DNA from: QZLE01 sp033852135 | Lineage (GTDB): Bacteria; Pseudomonadota; Gammaproteobacteria; QZLD01 | DNA: 64,000 nt | Assembly: GCA_033852135.1 (NCBI GenBank) | Contig: JAWSVB010000001.1 | Location: forward strand, 1-64,000 | Direction of reading: 5' to 3' | Part shown: one piece after another, positions 44,695-54,294 of the stretch | How positions within the stretch are numbered: position 1 is the stretch's first letter | How the letters are laid out: each line of letters begins with the position of its first letter | The notes under the pieces: model-generated | Seen by the model: only the letters and a program-made list of their open reading frames with translations | What the model was told of the DNA's origin: nothing | Databases searched by the model: none | Position numbers and translations under genes: made by a program

Positions 44695-44753
44695 TCATAT
44701 TCATCATTTGCCCTTCGCTTATGTTTGTCATAAAAGAAGGGCATGAAGAGTTT

Positions 44754-45608
44754 TTAATCAAAAACTACTGTTTTATTTCCGTGAATCAATACTCTGTCTT
44801 CCAGGTGGTATCTTAGTCCACGCGAGAGCACCATTCTTTCTACATCTTTACCAAGTCGAATCATATCTTCTTTCGAAACGCTATGGGAGACCCGCACAAC
44901 ATCCTGGTCAATTATTGGCCCTGCATCTAGCTCTTCAGTCACATAGTGGCTTGTAGCTCCGATCAATTTAACCCCCCTTTCATACGCTTGCTGATAGGGT
45001 TTAGCGCCGACAAAAGATGGAAGGAAGCTATGGTGAATATTTATGATTCTACCCGCATATTTTGTACATAGCTCTGGGGGGATAATCTGCATATAGCGAG
45101 CTAGAACCACAACATCACTTTGATATTGATCAATAAGTTCATTTACCCTGGCAAACGCTTCCTCTTTCTTATCCTTAACCACAGGTACGTGGTAGAAAGG
45201 GATATTGTACCAACCAACCATCTCTTCTAGATCTTTATGATTTGATATAACACATTGAATATCACAATTAAGCTCGCCACTTTTCCAACGGTGCAATATA
45301 TCAATCGGACAGTGAGGGTCCTTGCTCGCCATCAGTATAGTTTTCTTTGGGGCAGCTGCATCTATCAGGCGCCAGCTCATCTCGAATCCGGCAGCTGCAT
45401 CAGAAAAATCTTTACGAAAACCTTCAACATCAAATGCATTAACTCCAGAGCCGATCTCGTAACGCATAAAAAACCAGTTATCGATAAACTCTGAGTGCTG
45501 GCTTGCCTCACGAATTGAACCGCTATACTTGGCAATTAGGTTACTAACCATCGCCACAATCCCTACCTTATCTGGGCATGAAACTACTAATCGATAAATA
45601 TCTTCCAT
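44754..45608 (-). CDS. purU: Formyltetrahydrofolate deformylase
   Basis: About 284 residues. Hydrolyses 10-formyl-THF to formate and THF, balancing C1 pools. N-terminal ACT domain (YRLVVSCPDKVGIVAMVSNL) and C-terminal formyltransferase-like domain with the catalytic NIHHSFLPSFVGAKPY (Asn-His) and ATSHYVTEELDAGPIIDQD. The ATG at 45608 has GAGG eight bases upstream. Confidence 0.96.
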   Translation of the reverse strand: MEDIYRLVVSCPDKVGIVAMVSNLIAKYSGSIREASQHSEFIDNWFFMRYEIGSGVNAFDVEGFRKDFSDAAAGFEMSWRLIDAAAPKKTILMASKDPHCPIDILHRWKSGELNCDIQCVISNHKDLEEMVGWYNIPFYHVPVVKDKKEEAFARVNELIDQYQSDVVVLARYMQIIPPELCTKYAGRIINIHHSFLPSFVGAKPYQQAYERGVKLIGATSHYVTEELDAGPIIDQDVVRVSHSVSKEDMIRLGKDVERMVLSRGLRYHLEDRVLIHGNKTVVFD

Positions 45609-45690
45609 CAATGGAACCTCTGTTATCCCAACTCGTTTATTTTTTGTGCCTATGTTTATACTGACAACGCATATGTTAGAGATATCAGTT

Positions 45691-46359
45691 TTATAGATCT
45701 ATCTCAAGATGCTTTGCAACAAATTCTGCATTAATTGTAGCATTGAATGGTATTTCACCCATTAGCGGGGCTGAAATTCTATCTGCTATCGATTGTTTTT
45801 GCTCTTCAAGACATAGATCTTTAGGGCTAACATAATTTGCTACCCATCCTGCAACTTGTAACCCGCTGGCTTTAACTGCCTCATAGGTAAGTAATGCATG
45901 ATTGATGCACCCAAGGCGAATTCCAACCACAATAACAACTGGTAAGTCTAAAGCCTGTGCCAAACCATCCATTCTGCAGGTTTTACTAATTGGAACAGTC
46001 CAGCCGCCAACACCTTCCACTACAACTACGTCTATTTTTTTCGTAATCTGCTCATAACATTCAAGAATCACTTCCATCTCAATCTCTACACCGTTTTGCT
46101 CTGCGGCTATATGAGGTGCGATTGGATCTTTGAAGGTATAAGGGTTTATCAAGTCATATGAGATATCTGTATTCGCTGCTTTTATCAACTGCAAAGCATC
46201 GCTATTACGCAGACCAAGATCTGTTGTATCACAGCCAGATGCTATTGGCTTCATCCCAGCAACCTGATACTGCATCGATGCTATCTTATGGATTATTCCT
46301 GCAGCCACCTCTGTTTTTCCTGCATCGGTGTCTGTACCTGTTATAAAAAAACCTTTCAA
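45691..46359 (-). CDS. bioD: Dethiobiotin synthetase
   Basis: About 222 residues. ATP-dependent ureido ring closure of DAPA. P-loop GTDTDAGKT (residues 8-16 from the chosen start), VEGVGGWTVPI and NYVSPKD. I place the start at the TTG at 46359 because AGG lies eight bases upstream and the N-terminus (LKGFFITGTDTDAGKT) then matches the family; a TTG two codons upstream is too close to that site. Separated from bioC by about 165 bp that holds a structured repeat, so it may have its own expression. Confidence 0.94.
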   Translation of the reverse strand: MKGFFITGTDTDAGKTEVAAGIIHKIASMQYQVAGMKPIASGCDTTDLGLRNSDALQLIKAANTDISYDLINPYTFKDPIAPHIAAEQNGVEIEMEVILECYEQITKKIDVVVVEGVGGWTVPISKTCRMDGLAQALDLPVVIVVGIRLGCINHALLTYEAVKASGLQVAGWVANYVSPKDLCLEEQKQSIADRISAPLMGEIPFNATINAEFVAKHLEIDL

Positions 46360-46405
46360 TTGCAAATCCTCAAGTCATATTTTTATATTCACATCTCTAT
46401 ACTTA

Positions 46406-46531
46406 ATAAAGCGTCATGAGCAAAAATTAGGTGCGACGAAATCCATTTAAAAACACGGAGTTTACTTTAGTAAATGAGTATTTTTTTCACTGGCTTTTAA
46501 CACAGCAAAAGCAAGCGCAATAGCTTTATTT
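46406..46531. repeat. Structured intergenic repeat, copy C (between bioC and bioD)
   Basis: Begins aataaagcgtcatgagc and ends aaagcaagcgcaatagctttatt, matching the two ends of copy B at 56651-56782. The internal hairpin is tttac/gtaaa where B has ctcac/gtgag, so base changes keep the pairing. An outer imperfect stem runs from ccatttaaaaacac to ...ttttttcactgg. The right end supplies the bioC stop codon (46526-46528). Confidence 0.65.
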
Positions 46532-47338
46532 CCAGGCGTGGGCATAGATGATGTCATAAGTTACCGGAACTCCATCATCTTCACGCAACTCTTCATACTT
46601 AGATATCATCTGCTGCATCTTTGATTTACCCGTCAAAACGCGTGACCTACCATGAGTCCTATTATTTGCCCCTAGAGTTTTAAGCTCGCGCATCAGTGGC
46701 ATTACATCTGCATAGTGCAGTTTGATCTTATCGCTATCAACCACTACATCGGTAAACCCTGCTTCTAGCAACATATCTCCCACACTACCAATAGAGTAAA
46801 AGCTGTTCACATGGGAGTTATCCGGATCAACAGCCCCCCATGACTGCTTTAGCTCTAATAGTGTTGAGGGACCAAAAGTAGCAAAATGGAGTAATCCTCC
46901 GTTACGCATAATGCGCTGATATTCATCCAGCACCACTGGCAAATCATTACTCCATTGCATAGCCAAATTGGAGAAAATCATATCGACACAATCAGACTTT
47001 ATTGGCATGTTATGCATATCAGCAACCGAGCAACCGGTTAAACCAGAGCTGTTTCTATCACGATTTACTTGTAACATCCCATTTGCAATATCAAATGCCA
47101 TAACTTGTGTTTGAGGATACTTTTGAATTAACTTTCCAGTTGGAACCCCTGTTCCAGCCCCAACATCAACTAATAGTTTTGGCTCAAATTTCACATGACC
47201 TAACCTGCTTAGCAGTCGGTCTCCAACATCACGCTGCAATGCAGTCACAGAGTCATATTTAGCAGCAGCTTTATCAAAAGAATCTTTTGTGTTTTCCACA
47301 TCAACATGGTGTTTATCTATGCTCTCAAACTCTTTCAC
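46526..47338 (-). CDS. bioC: Malonyl-ACP O-methyltransferase BioC
   Basis: A 270-residue SAM methyltransferase that primes pimeloyl-ACP synthesis. Motif I VDVGAGTGVPTGKL, DMIFSNLAMQWSNDLPVVLDEYQRIMRNGG and the C-terminal part typical of BioC. Starts with GTG, overlapping the bioH stop by four bases. The stop codon lies in the right end of a repeat element. Confidence 0.94.
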   Translation of the reverse strand: MKEFESIDKHHVDVENTKDSFDKAAAKYDSVTALQRDVGDRLLSRLGHVKFEPKLLVDVGAGTGVPTGKLIQKYPQTQVMAFDIANGMLQVNRDRNSSGLTGCSVADMHNMPIKSDCVDMIFSNLAMQWSNDLPVVLDEYQRIMRNGGLLHFATFGPSTLLELKQSWGAVDPDNSHVNSFYSIGSVGDMLLEAGFTDVVVDSDKIKLHYADVMPLMRELKTLGANNRTHGRSRVLTGKSKMQQMISKYEELREDDGVPVTYDIIYAHAWK

Positions 47339-48090
47339 TCTGTAAACTCTCTTGGGCTACTTATAAATTGTTTTACAGTTTGAACAAACTGTTGTGACTG
47401 TGATAAAAATGGTAGATGAGCAGCGCAATCTAAGACTTTTATCTCAGATTTTGCAGATAGTTTATCCAATACCGGCGGCACCATTTGGTCATCTGCGCCA
47501 TAAATCCATAGGGTATCAATTGTCGACTGCGCTACCTGCTCACGCAGATCACTTTGATGTAATATCTTAAGGCTATCAAGCAAATTATATTTGGATACCT
47601 CTTTTGATAATAACCTTATAATCTCTTTGACGATCAATTTTGGTTTTGGCTCCATAGCTGCTAACTGCAAATAGAACCCTTTCAAAGCATCACTATGATT
47701 CTTCTCAATCTGACTACCAAACTGGGCAGCCAAATCTGGATCAACCGCTTGCTTCCAGCCATCTTTCTGTATAAAACAAGGTGTTGCTGCAACCAATACC
47801 AGCTTATCTATCAGTTGTGGAAAATCGATTGCTATCTGCTGAGCAACCAATCCCCCTAAAGACCAGCCAAGCAAGCTAAATTTTTCTCCGTCTCCACTTT
47901 CAATCTTGCTAATAATATCTGCCGCAGCATCTTGCAATGAAGCTGAAAAAGACTCACCCTCCCTGACACCATACCCAGGTAAGTCAATAAGCTGAATATC
48001 GAACTCTTCACTCAATACAGGGGTTATTTTTGCAAATATTTCACTGCTAAATCCCCACCCATGCAGCAATACTAGCTTTTGTCGCTTCAT
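47335..48090 (-). CDS. bioH: Pimeloyl-ACP methyl ester carboxylesterase BioH
   Basis: A 251-residue alpha/beta hydrolase. LHGWGFSSE oxyanion region, GWSLGG nucleophile Ser77, Asp200 in YGADD and His225 in AAHLPF. It releases pimeloyl-ACP methyl ester to stop chain elongation. It overlaps bioF (ATGA) and bioC, so it is within the bio operon, unlike in E. coli where bioH is separate. Confidence 0.95.
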   Translation of the reverse strand: MKRQKLVLLHGWGFSSEIFAKITPVLSEEFDIQLIDLPGYGVREGESFSASLQDAAADIISKIESGDGEKFSLLGWSLGGLVAQQIAIDFPQLIDKLVLVAATPCFIQKDGWKQAVDPDLAAQFGSQIEKNHSDALKGFYLQLAAMEPKPKLIVKEIIRLLSKEVSKYNLLDSLKILHQSDLREQVAQSTIDTLWIYGADDQMVPPVLDKLSAKSEIKVLDCAAHLPFLSQSQQFVQTVKQFISSPREFTE

Positions 48091-49265
48091 ATATTAACCA
48101 GCTCTATTGAACGCTGTAGAGCATCTAGAAGCTGGTCTACATGTTGCTCTGTATGGTTTGCACTAAAAGTAACCCGCAAGCGCGCAGTTCCTTTTGGTAC
48201 TGTTGGCGGTCTAATAGCTGTAACTATAACTCCCTGCTGTTTGAGACTGTTTGAGATCTCAACCGCTTTTGCTGTATCACCAATCAATATTGGTTGGATG
48301 GGAGTATTGGAATCCATTAGGTTTAAGCCCAGTTGCTGTGCTCTGGTACGGAATCTTATTATCAAATTTTGTAAGTGTTCACGGCGCCACGATTCAGATT
48401 CAATTAGATCTATGCTCTTTATCGTTGCCAACGCAACTGCAGCTGGCATTGCTGTGGTATAGATATAGGTTCTGGCTTTTTGAATCAAAAATTCAACCAT
48501 ATCCTCACTGGCAGCTACAAAAGCTCCAGCGGTTCCAAACCCCTTGCCTAAGGTTCCTAGCAGGATATCTACATCACTAGGATCTATATTTTGCTCTTCA
48601 ATGGTCCCACGGCCAGTTAAACCTGTAACTCCTACACCGTGAGCATCATCAACCAATGTGATGGCATTATTAGCTTTGGCTACTTCTAGAATTGATTCAA
48701 GTGGGGCAACATCCCCATCCATGCTAAAGACACCATCTGTAGCGATTAAGGTTTTTCCCGTTTGATTGCTCTCAACTCTTTTCTGCAGATGTTTGGCATC
48801 GAGATGGTTATAGCGCACTAGCTTGGCATTGGATAACTGCGCCCCATCTATTAACGACGCATGGTTTAACTTATCCTCAACTATTAGGTCATTTTTATCT
48901 GTTAGAGCAGATATAACACCCATATTCGCCATGTAACCCGTGGAGAACAGCAATGCACGCTTTGTTTTACAAAAATCAGCCAAACGCTCTTCCAGTTGAT
49001 GATGCGCTTTAGTATGCCCTAATACCAGGTGAGCAGATCCACTCCCAACCCCATAATCTTTAGCTGCTTGGATAAAGGCGGAGCAGACTTCAGGGTGATC
49101 GGAAAGACCAAGGTAATCATTACTACAAAATGCGAGCACCTGCTGCCCAGAAACCACAGGCTGCGTAGATGAGGTTCCTTCAACAATCTGGCGTGTACGA
49201 TATAGGTTATCTGCCTTCACCTGTTGCAGCTGCTGTTTGATATAGATATTAAAATCAGAAGACAC
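48087..49265 (-). CDS. bioF: 8-amino-7-oxononanoate synthase
   Basis: A 392-residue PLP enzyme condensing pimeloyl-ACP with alanine. SNDYLGLSDHPEV, DDAHGVGVTG and the PLP lysine Lys241 in LGTLGKGFG. Start is GTG at 49265, overlapping the bioB stop by one base. Confidence 0.97.
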   Translation of the reverse strand: MSSDFNIYIKQQLQQVKADNLYRTRQIVEGTSSTQPVVSGQQVLAFCSNDYLGLSDHPEVCSAFIQAAKDYGVGSGSAHLVLGHTKAHHQLEERLADFCKTKRALLFSTGYMANMGVISALTDKNDLIVEDKLNHASLIDGAQLSNAKLVRYNHLDAKHLQKRVESNQTGKTLIATDGVFSMDGDVAPLESILEVAKANNAITLVDDAHGVGVTGLTGRGTIEEQNIDPSDVDILLGTLGKGFGTAGAFVAASEDMVEFLIQKARTYIYTTAMPAAVALATIKSIDLIESESWRREHLQNLIIRFRTRAQQLGLNLMDSNTPIQPILIGDTAKAVEISNSLKQQGVIVTAIRPPTVPKGTARLRVTFSANHTEQHVDQLLDALQRSIELVNI

Positions 49266-50206
49266 TATTTTTCTATCTCTAACCCTAATTTTTCAAATAG
49301 AGCCATATCATCTGCTTGTGATACATTATCGGTAGTTAATAATTTATCACCATAGAAGATACTGTTGGCGCCAGCGAAGAAACACATAGCCTGCGTTGAC
49401 TCACTCATCTCACCCCTTCCGGCAGACAGACGTACATGGGATTCTGGCAACATAATTCTGGCAACTGCAATCATGCGTATGAAATCAAGGTGATCAACCT
49501 CCTCAACTTCATTCATCTGCGCCCCATCTAGTTTAACCAACATATTGATCGGCACACTATGAGGGTGTTTGGGAAGGTTTGCCAAAGTACAAAGCATACT
49601 GGCTCTATCATCTAGACTTTCACCTAGGCCAACTATTCCACCACAGCAAACATTGATATCAGCATTATTCACATATTCCAGCGTACGCAGGCGGTCATCA
49701 TAGGTTCTGGTAGTAACTACATTAGGGTAGTGCTCACGCGAGGTATCAAGGTTGTGATTAAAATAGTCTAACCCTGCCTCTTTTAGCTCATGCGCCTGCT
49801 CCTGAGTCACCATACCCAGTGTCATACAAGCCTCAAGCCCAATACCTTTTACTGCCTTTATGATCTCAATGATATGAGGCATATCCTTTTGTTTAGGGTT
49901 GCGCCATGCAGCCCCCATACAAAGACGAGTAAGGCCAGCATCTTTTGCTCTGTTTGCTGATTCAATTACCTTTTGCAGCTCCATCATCTCTGACTTTGCA
50001 CTTTCTTTATTGTTATGTACATTCTGTGAGCAATAGCCACAGTTCTCCGTACACCCACCCTCTTTAATATTCAGAAGGGTGCTGACCTGGATTTTATTTG
50101 GATTAAAGTTTTCTCGATAAATAGTATGAGATTTAAAAAGAAGATCATTCATTGGAAGAGAAAATAGTTTTATAACCTCATCCATAGCCCAGTCGTGTCG
50201 AATCAT
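49265..50206 (-). CDS. bioB: Biotin synthase
   Basis: About 313 residues; radical SAM enzyme inserting sulfur into dethiobiotin. Cluster motif CTENCGYC (Cys52, Cys56, Cys59 from the chosen start) and conserved 'CCGGIVGLGE' for the [2Fe-2S] cluster. I chose the ATG at 50206 because GGTGA precedes it; a GTG three codons upstream lacks a site. First gene of the bio operon, with a BirA-box-like operator 86-119 bp upstream. bioA is not in the window. Confidence 0.97.
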   Translation of the reverse strand: MIRHDWAMDEVIKLFSLPMNDLLFKSHTIYRENFNPNKIQVSTLLNIKEGGCTENCGYCSQNVHNNKESAKSEMMELQKVIESANRAKDAGLTRLCMGAAWRNPKQKDMPHIIEIIKAVKGIGLEACMTLGMVTQEQAHELKEAGLDYFNHNLDTSREHYPNVVTTRTYDDRLRTLEYVNNADINVCCGGIVGLGESLDDRASMLCTLANLPKHPHSVPINMLVKLDGAQMNEVEEVDHLDFIRMIAVARIMLPESHVRLSAGRGEMSESTQAMCFFAGANSIFYGDKLLTTDNVSQADDMALFEKLGLEIEK

Positions 50207-50291
50207 ATCTATCACCAGTTAATAAAAGCAGTACGCAAAGCAAAGTATTGCAAGTTAATCATATGCAAGCAGGATAACTTCAAAATCTCTA

Positions 50292-50325
50292 TTGTCAACT
50301 TTTCCATACAAGCAAAAGTTGACAA
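50292..50325 (-). promoter_or_regulatory. BirA-box-like operator / bioB promoter
   Basis: Perfect arms ttgtcaactttt (50292-50303) and aaaagttgacaa (50314-50325). The core TTGTCAACT-N16-AGTTGACAA matches the layout of the proteobacterial BirA operator (TTGTAAACC-N-GGTTTACAA type). On the minus strand TTGACA in the left arm is followed after 16 bases by TATCCT, a plausible bioB promoter whose -35 would be covered by the repressor. Confidence 0.75.
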
Positions 50326-50414
50326 TGATGATTTTACTATATGTGCAAGTTATTCAATAATAAGAAACATAATATTTATAACGTTAAAAACACAAGACAC
50401 TATGGGGATCAAAC

Positions 50415-51155
50415 ATGGCTAAGCTATTTAGCTCTGCACTGCTGAAGCATGCCTTTAGCGGTATTAGTAAGTCTATATATCCTGAAATTTGCCACAACTG
50501 CAATACTCCAATCCTTACAGATGAAAGAGGGCTTTGCACAGAGTGCCGGCACGGGTTAAAACTAGTCTTAAATCCATGCAGTATATGCGGGGAAGAACTT
50601 ACAGAGATTATATCAACAGCGTCTATATGTGGCAGATGCCAAAAAGAGAAACGCCACTATAATAAAGTTATCGCTCCATTTTACTTCTCCCCCCCTTTAG
50701 ACAGGGTAATTCACAAAATGAAGATATCCAGAAAAATTAGCAACTGCACCCTCATTGCAGATTTAATCTATGAACAGATAGTTTTACGCCAAATTGAGAT
50801 GCCTGACTGCTTAATTCCAGCCCCAACCAATCCAGCCAAACTGCGCCAAAGAGGGTTTAACCAAGCTACAGAGATTGCCAAGCAACTTGGGAAGAGACTT
50901 GGAATAACAGTACGAAACGATCTCATCATTAAAAAAAGTAATACCAAGCGACAATCACAACTGCAGTATAACCAACGCCAATCCAACCTTAAAAACGCAT
51001 TCATACTTAGTAGACCAATTCGATACGAACATATAGCGATTATTGATGATGTAGTCACTACTACAGCTACCGCAAATGAATTAGCAAAGATTGCCAAACA
51101 AAATGGTGTCAAGAAGGTACAAGTTTGGGCTTGCGCTCGAAGTATCAAACAATAA
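50415..51155 (+). CDS. comF: ComF family phosphoribosyltransferase-like protein
   Basis: A 246-residue ComF/GntX protein. N-terminal double zinc finger (CHNCNTPILTDERGLCTEC and CSICGEEL...CGRCQKE) and C-terminal PRTase fold with PAPTNPAKLRQRGFNQA and the IIDDVVTTTATANELA PRPP loop. Needed for DNA uptake in competent species. Divergent from bioB, as bioB and comF/gntX are neighbours in many gammaproteobacteria. Ribosome site GGGG at seven bases. Confidence 0.92.
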   Translation: MAKLFSSALLKHAFSGISKSIYPEICHNCNTPILTDERGLCTECRHGLKLVLNPCSICGEELTEIISTASICGRCQKEKRHYNKVIAPFYFSPPLDRVIHKMKISRKISNCTLIADLIYEQIVLRQIEMPDCLIPAPTNPAKLRQRGFNQATEIAKQLGKRLGITVRNDLIIKKSNTKRQSQLQYNQRQSNLKNAFILSRPIRYEHIAIIDDVVTTTATANELAKIAKQNGVKKVQVWACARSIKQ

Positions 51156-51241
51156 TATATTTAACTTCAGTTATTACTAGGTAGTTTATCCTGAAAAACT
51201 GAGTAAAATAGCCTGCAGGCGGATACAATTTAGGCAAAAAT

Positions 51242-52504
51242 ATGACTCCAGAAAAAGCAACTACACAGCTAAAGAAGGCTAGCGATCAATGTGTAAAATG
51301 TGGATTATGTCTACCGCATTGCCCAACCTATAAGCTTTTTAATATTGAACCGGAATCCCCTCGAGGACGAATATCCCTGATGCAAGGTTACTGCGGTGAT
51401 ATGCTTGAATTTAGCGATAAACTAGAAGAGCGCCTTGAACACTGCCTTAGCTGCCGTGCCTGTGAAGCTGCGTGCCCAGCACAAGTTGAATATGGCAAAA
51501 TGATTGATACTGCAAAATTTTTATTAAACCAAGATAGTAAAACCCCTTTCTTCCAAAGAATTCTTAAACGCGCTAGCACAGGGTTATTAACTGGTCCCAA
51601 ATACACACTGGCACTAACTAGGCAGCTAGTAAACATTTATCAATCAAGTTACCTGCGTAAGCTCACGCAAAAAACCAAAGTCCTTAACCTTTTCAACCTA
51701 GACAAAAGTGAGAAGATACTCCCTGCCTTTCAGCAAAAAACCATAGCTATCCCAGATTCAATAGATGACAGTTTTCCAAAAGTATCTCTATTTAGTGGCT
51801 GCATCGCGGAAATAGTAGACACACCAACACTGCAGGCAACTGTTGATGTCCTATGCGCTTTTGGATTCAATGTCGAAATACCAAAGCAACAAGGGTGTTG
51901 TGGAGCTATATCATCTCATAACGGGGATATTGATGGAGCAGATAAGTGCAAAAACAAAAACGTTGATGCCTTTGGAGAAACCGATACCCCTATTGTATAT
52001 GTTGCAACTGGGTGTGGAGCTCACCTACAGGAATACCAAGCAGATGAAGACAGTGTAAATTCAACTACCCAATTCACGTCCAGAGTTGAAGAGATATGTT
52101 CGTTCTTATGCAAATATCAAACACCAGAAAACATTAGAATTAAACCTCTAGCAGAAAAAGTTGCTTTACATATACCGTGTTCACAAAGAAACATTCTTAA
52201 AGATCTGGATTCTACTAAAGAGATTCTGGCAATGATTCCAGAACTGGAAATTATTGATATTCCCAGCAATGACATATGCTGCGGCGCTGCTGGAACCTAT
52301 ATGCTCAACCACCCTGATATTGCATCTGAGCTATTACAGATAAAACTTGATGATATATCCACTATTCAACCAGATATTGTTGCATCATCAAATATTGGCT
52401 GCACCCTCCACATGCAAGCTGGATTAGTTGGTCATGGATCCACAGTTAAAATAAAGCACCCAATAGAGATATTGGCGCAGCAGATTGAATATATAGAAAG
52501 TTAG
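51242..52504 (+). CDS. glcF: Glycolate oxidase iron-sulfur subunit GlcF-like
   Basis: A 420-residue protein with two 4Fe-4S motifs (Cys17, 20, 23, 27 and Cys68, 71, 74, 78) followed by two CCG domains (QGCCGAISSHNGD and DICCGAAGTYML). Electron-transfer subunit of glycolate oxidase, which needs GlcD and GlcE; neither is encoded nearby. About 85 bp after comF. It could serve a different FAD partner such as a D-lactate dehydrogenase. Confidence 0.87.
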   Translation: MTPEKATTQLKKASDQCVKCGLCLPHCPTYKLFNIEPESPRGRISLMQGYCGDMLEFSDKLEERLEHCLSCRACEAACPAQVEYGKMIDTAKFLLNQDSKTPFFQRILKRASTGLLTGPKYTLALTRQLVNIYQSSYLRKLTQKTKVLNLFNLDKSEKILPAFQQKTIAIPDSIDDSFPKVSLFSGCIAEIVDTPTLQATVDVLCAFGFNVEIPKQQGCCGAISSHNGDIDGADKCKNKNVDAFGETDTPIVYVATGCGAHLQEYQADEDSVNSTTQFTSRVEEICSFLCKYQTPENIRIKPLAEKVALHIPCSQRNILKDLDSTKEILAMIPELEIIDIPSNDICCGAAGTYMLNHPDIASELLQIKLDDISTIQPDIVASSNIGCTLHMQAGLVGHGSTVKIKHPIEILAQQIEYIES

Positions 52505-52882
52505 ATATAAAGAGAAAGTAGAGAAAAGTTACCCAGACTAAACACCCCCGCTAGTCTGGGTTCCAATCAATTGCATATTTTGACGATTGGTCAATATGTT
52601 GTGTCAATATGTAGCCATATTTAACAACCAATTCTGAAACTTTGCCATTATGCAGTTTTGAATCAGAATTTCGATGTTGATATTCAAAGGCTATCAATAT
52701 TAATAAACCTTAACAATTAGACTTTAGTCTAATACGCCCTAGCACAAGCAACATAACCAGCAAGCAAGAAAATCTACTTTCAGCTTTTAAATCAAATAGT
52801 TAAGCAAAAGCAAACGGACATTAATTCAAGAGTACAAATCGGCCATATATAAAATTTTGCAGCTACCAACCACAGCAAAGAG
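52505..52882. other. Intergenic region with one hairpin after glcF
   Basis: About 380 bp. A perfect 10-bp stem acccagacta/tagtctgggt (52531-52561) lies 27 bp after glcF and may end its transcript, though the T tract is poor. Nothing else was recognised. Confidence 0.5.
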
Positions 52883-53221
52883 TTATTCAACCCTTAAGTT
52901 CGTCACCCCAGTATCATGATCAACATTCTTACCCGGGATCTCAGCCGCAACAGTTGTATCTACATTTTCTGTCTTTATCGCATTAGGTATATATTTAGGG
53001 TCGGTATAATTAACTACACCGGACTCATCCACCCATTTCATTACACTATTTTTTAAATCATTTCCGACATGTTTTACATCTGCACTTATCTGCTCAGGCA
53101 ATGCTTTGATATCATTTTTTAGCCGTTGCAAACCAGAGACAGGTGGAGGGAAATTGACCATTGCAGCCAATACTGAAACTATTGCCGCAAATAGGATAAT
53201 TAATGACAGAAGATACTTCAT
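52883..53221 (-). CDS. Small exported protein with DUF4124-like motif
   Basis: A 112-residue protein with an N-terminal signal or anchor (1-20). The segment VMKWVDESGVVNYTDPKYIPN (about 60-80) matches the beta-hairpin core of DUF4124 proteins (YKWVDENGxVxYSD). The rest is not recognised. Single gene with about 200 bp of AT-rich DNA upstream. Confidence 0.6.
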   Translation of the reverse strand: MKYLLSLIILFAAIVSVLAAMVNFPPPVSGLQRLKNDIKALPEQISADVKHVGNDLKNSVMKWVDESGVVNYTDPKYIPNAIKTENVDTTVAAEIPGKNVDHDTGVTNLRVE

Positions 53222-53422
53222 AATAACCCTTCAAAAAAGTAATTTAGTAGCTTAACTATAATTAAATTACCCACATAAGTCACTTCAACCTTAGCTACTT
53301 CAACCCAAGCCTCTTCAATCCATGCAGCTCAAGCAAAAATTAATATTGTTGTTATTTTCGCTAACATTTAAAGGCATCTCTATGCTTGGCTTATTATCAG
53401 CTAAACCGGTAGGAAACAGAGA

Positions 53423-54226
53423 TTAGTTAAAGTTCTTTCCGTAGAAAATCTCTAGCATCTCATTCTCAATCTGCTGCCTGATCTCAAGCTGTTTTTCTGG
53501 AGTAGCATTTTGCATAGACTGATTAAACAGGTAGCTTTCAAGATCTAACTCTTTCAGCATCATCTTGGTATGAAAAACATTTTCTTGATAAACATTAACA
53601 TCGATCATCTGATACTTTTGAATTGTATCCTCACACAAGTAACTTTGAATCGAGGTAATATCATGATCTTTAAAATGCTTTTTCCCATATATATCACGGG
53701 TAAATCCGCGAATTCTATAATCAAGTGTCACAATGTCAGAGTCAAAAGAGTGTATCAGGTAGTTTAATGCTTTAAGGGGGGATATCACTCCACAAGTAGA
53801 CACATCTATGTCCACTCGAAACGTACTTACACCTTTATCAGGGTGGGTTTCAGGATAGGTATGCACTGTTAAGTGGCTTTTATCAAGGTGGGCTAAAACA
53901 GTATCTGGCAGCGGTCCTGGTGCTTCAGAAGAGATCTCCTCTAATGTCCCATCAACAACTTCATTTTCAGCAATCAGAACTGTAACGCTAGCTCCCTGAG
54001 GGTCATAATCTTGATGAGAAACGCTTAAAATATTTGCTTCAATGATGTTAGCAACTTCAGTTAGAATTTGTTTCAAACGTTCTGCATTATACTCTTCATC
54101 AATATATTCAATATACGCCTGCCTCTGCTCAGCAGTATCTGCATAACATACATCATAAATATTGAAGCTTAGGGTCTTTGTAAGGTTATTAAAACCATGA
54201 AGTTTGATCTTTTCTTTCAATGCCAT
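53423..54226 (-). CDS. speD: S-adenosylmethionine decarboxylase proenzyme
   Basis: A 267-residue E. coli-type (class 1A) SpeD. Self-cleavage is predicted at Lys116|Ser117 in HLDKSHLTVHTYPE to form the pyruvoyl group. It supplies decarboxy-SAM for spermidine. speE is not adjacent. Length equals that of E. coli SpeD (264). Confidence 0.96.
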   Translation of the reverse strand: MALKEKIKLHGFNNLTKTLSFNIYDVCYADTAEQRQAYIEYIDEEYNAERLKQILTEVANIIEANILSVSHQDYDPQGASVTVLIAENEVVDGTLEEISSEAPGPLPDTVLAHLDKSHLTVHTYPETHPDKGVSTFRVDIDVSTCGVISPLKALNYLIHSFDSDIVTLDYRIRGFTRDIYGKKHFKDHDITSIQSYLCEDTIQKYQMIDVNVYQENVFHTKMMLKELDLESYLFNQSMQNATPEKQLEIRQQIENEMLEIFYGKNFN

Positions 54227-54294
54227 AATCCCACAAAAATAGGTCTGTAAAAAATCGAATTTATACCTTTTTTTTCATGCATGTCAATCTAATT

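Noticed and set aside
52531..52561. 10-bp hairpin after glcF as a firm intrinsic terminator
   Set aside because: The stem is perfect but the following bases are ttccaatc, not a T tract; kept only as a note in the intergenic entry.
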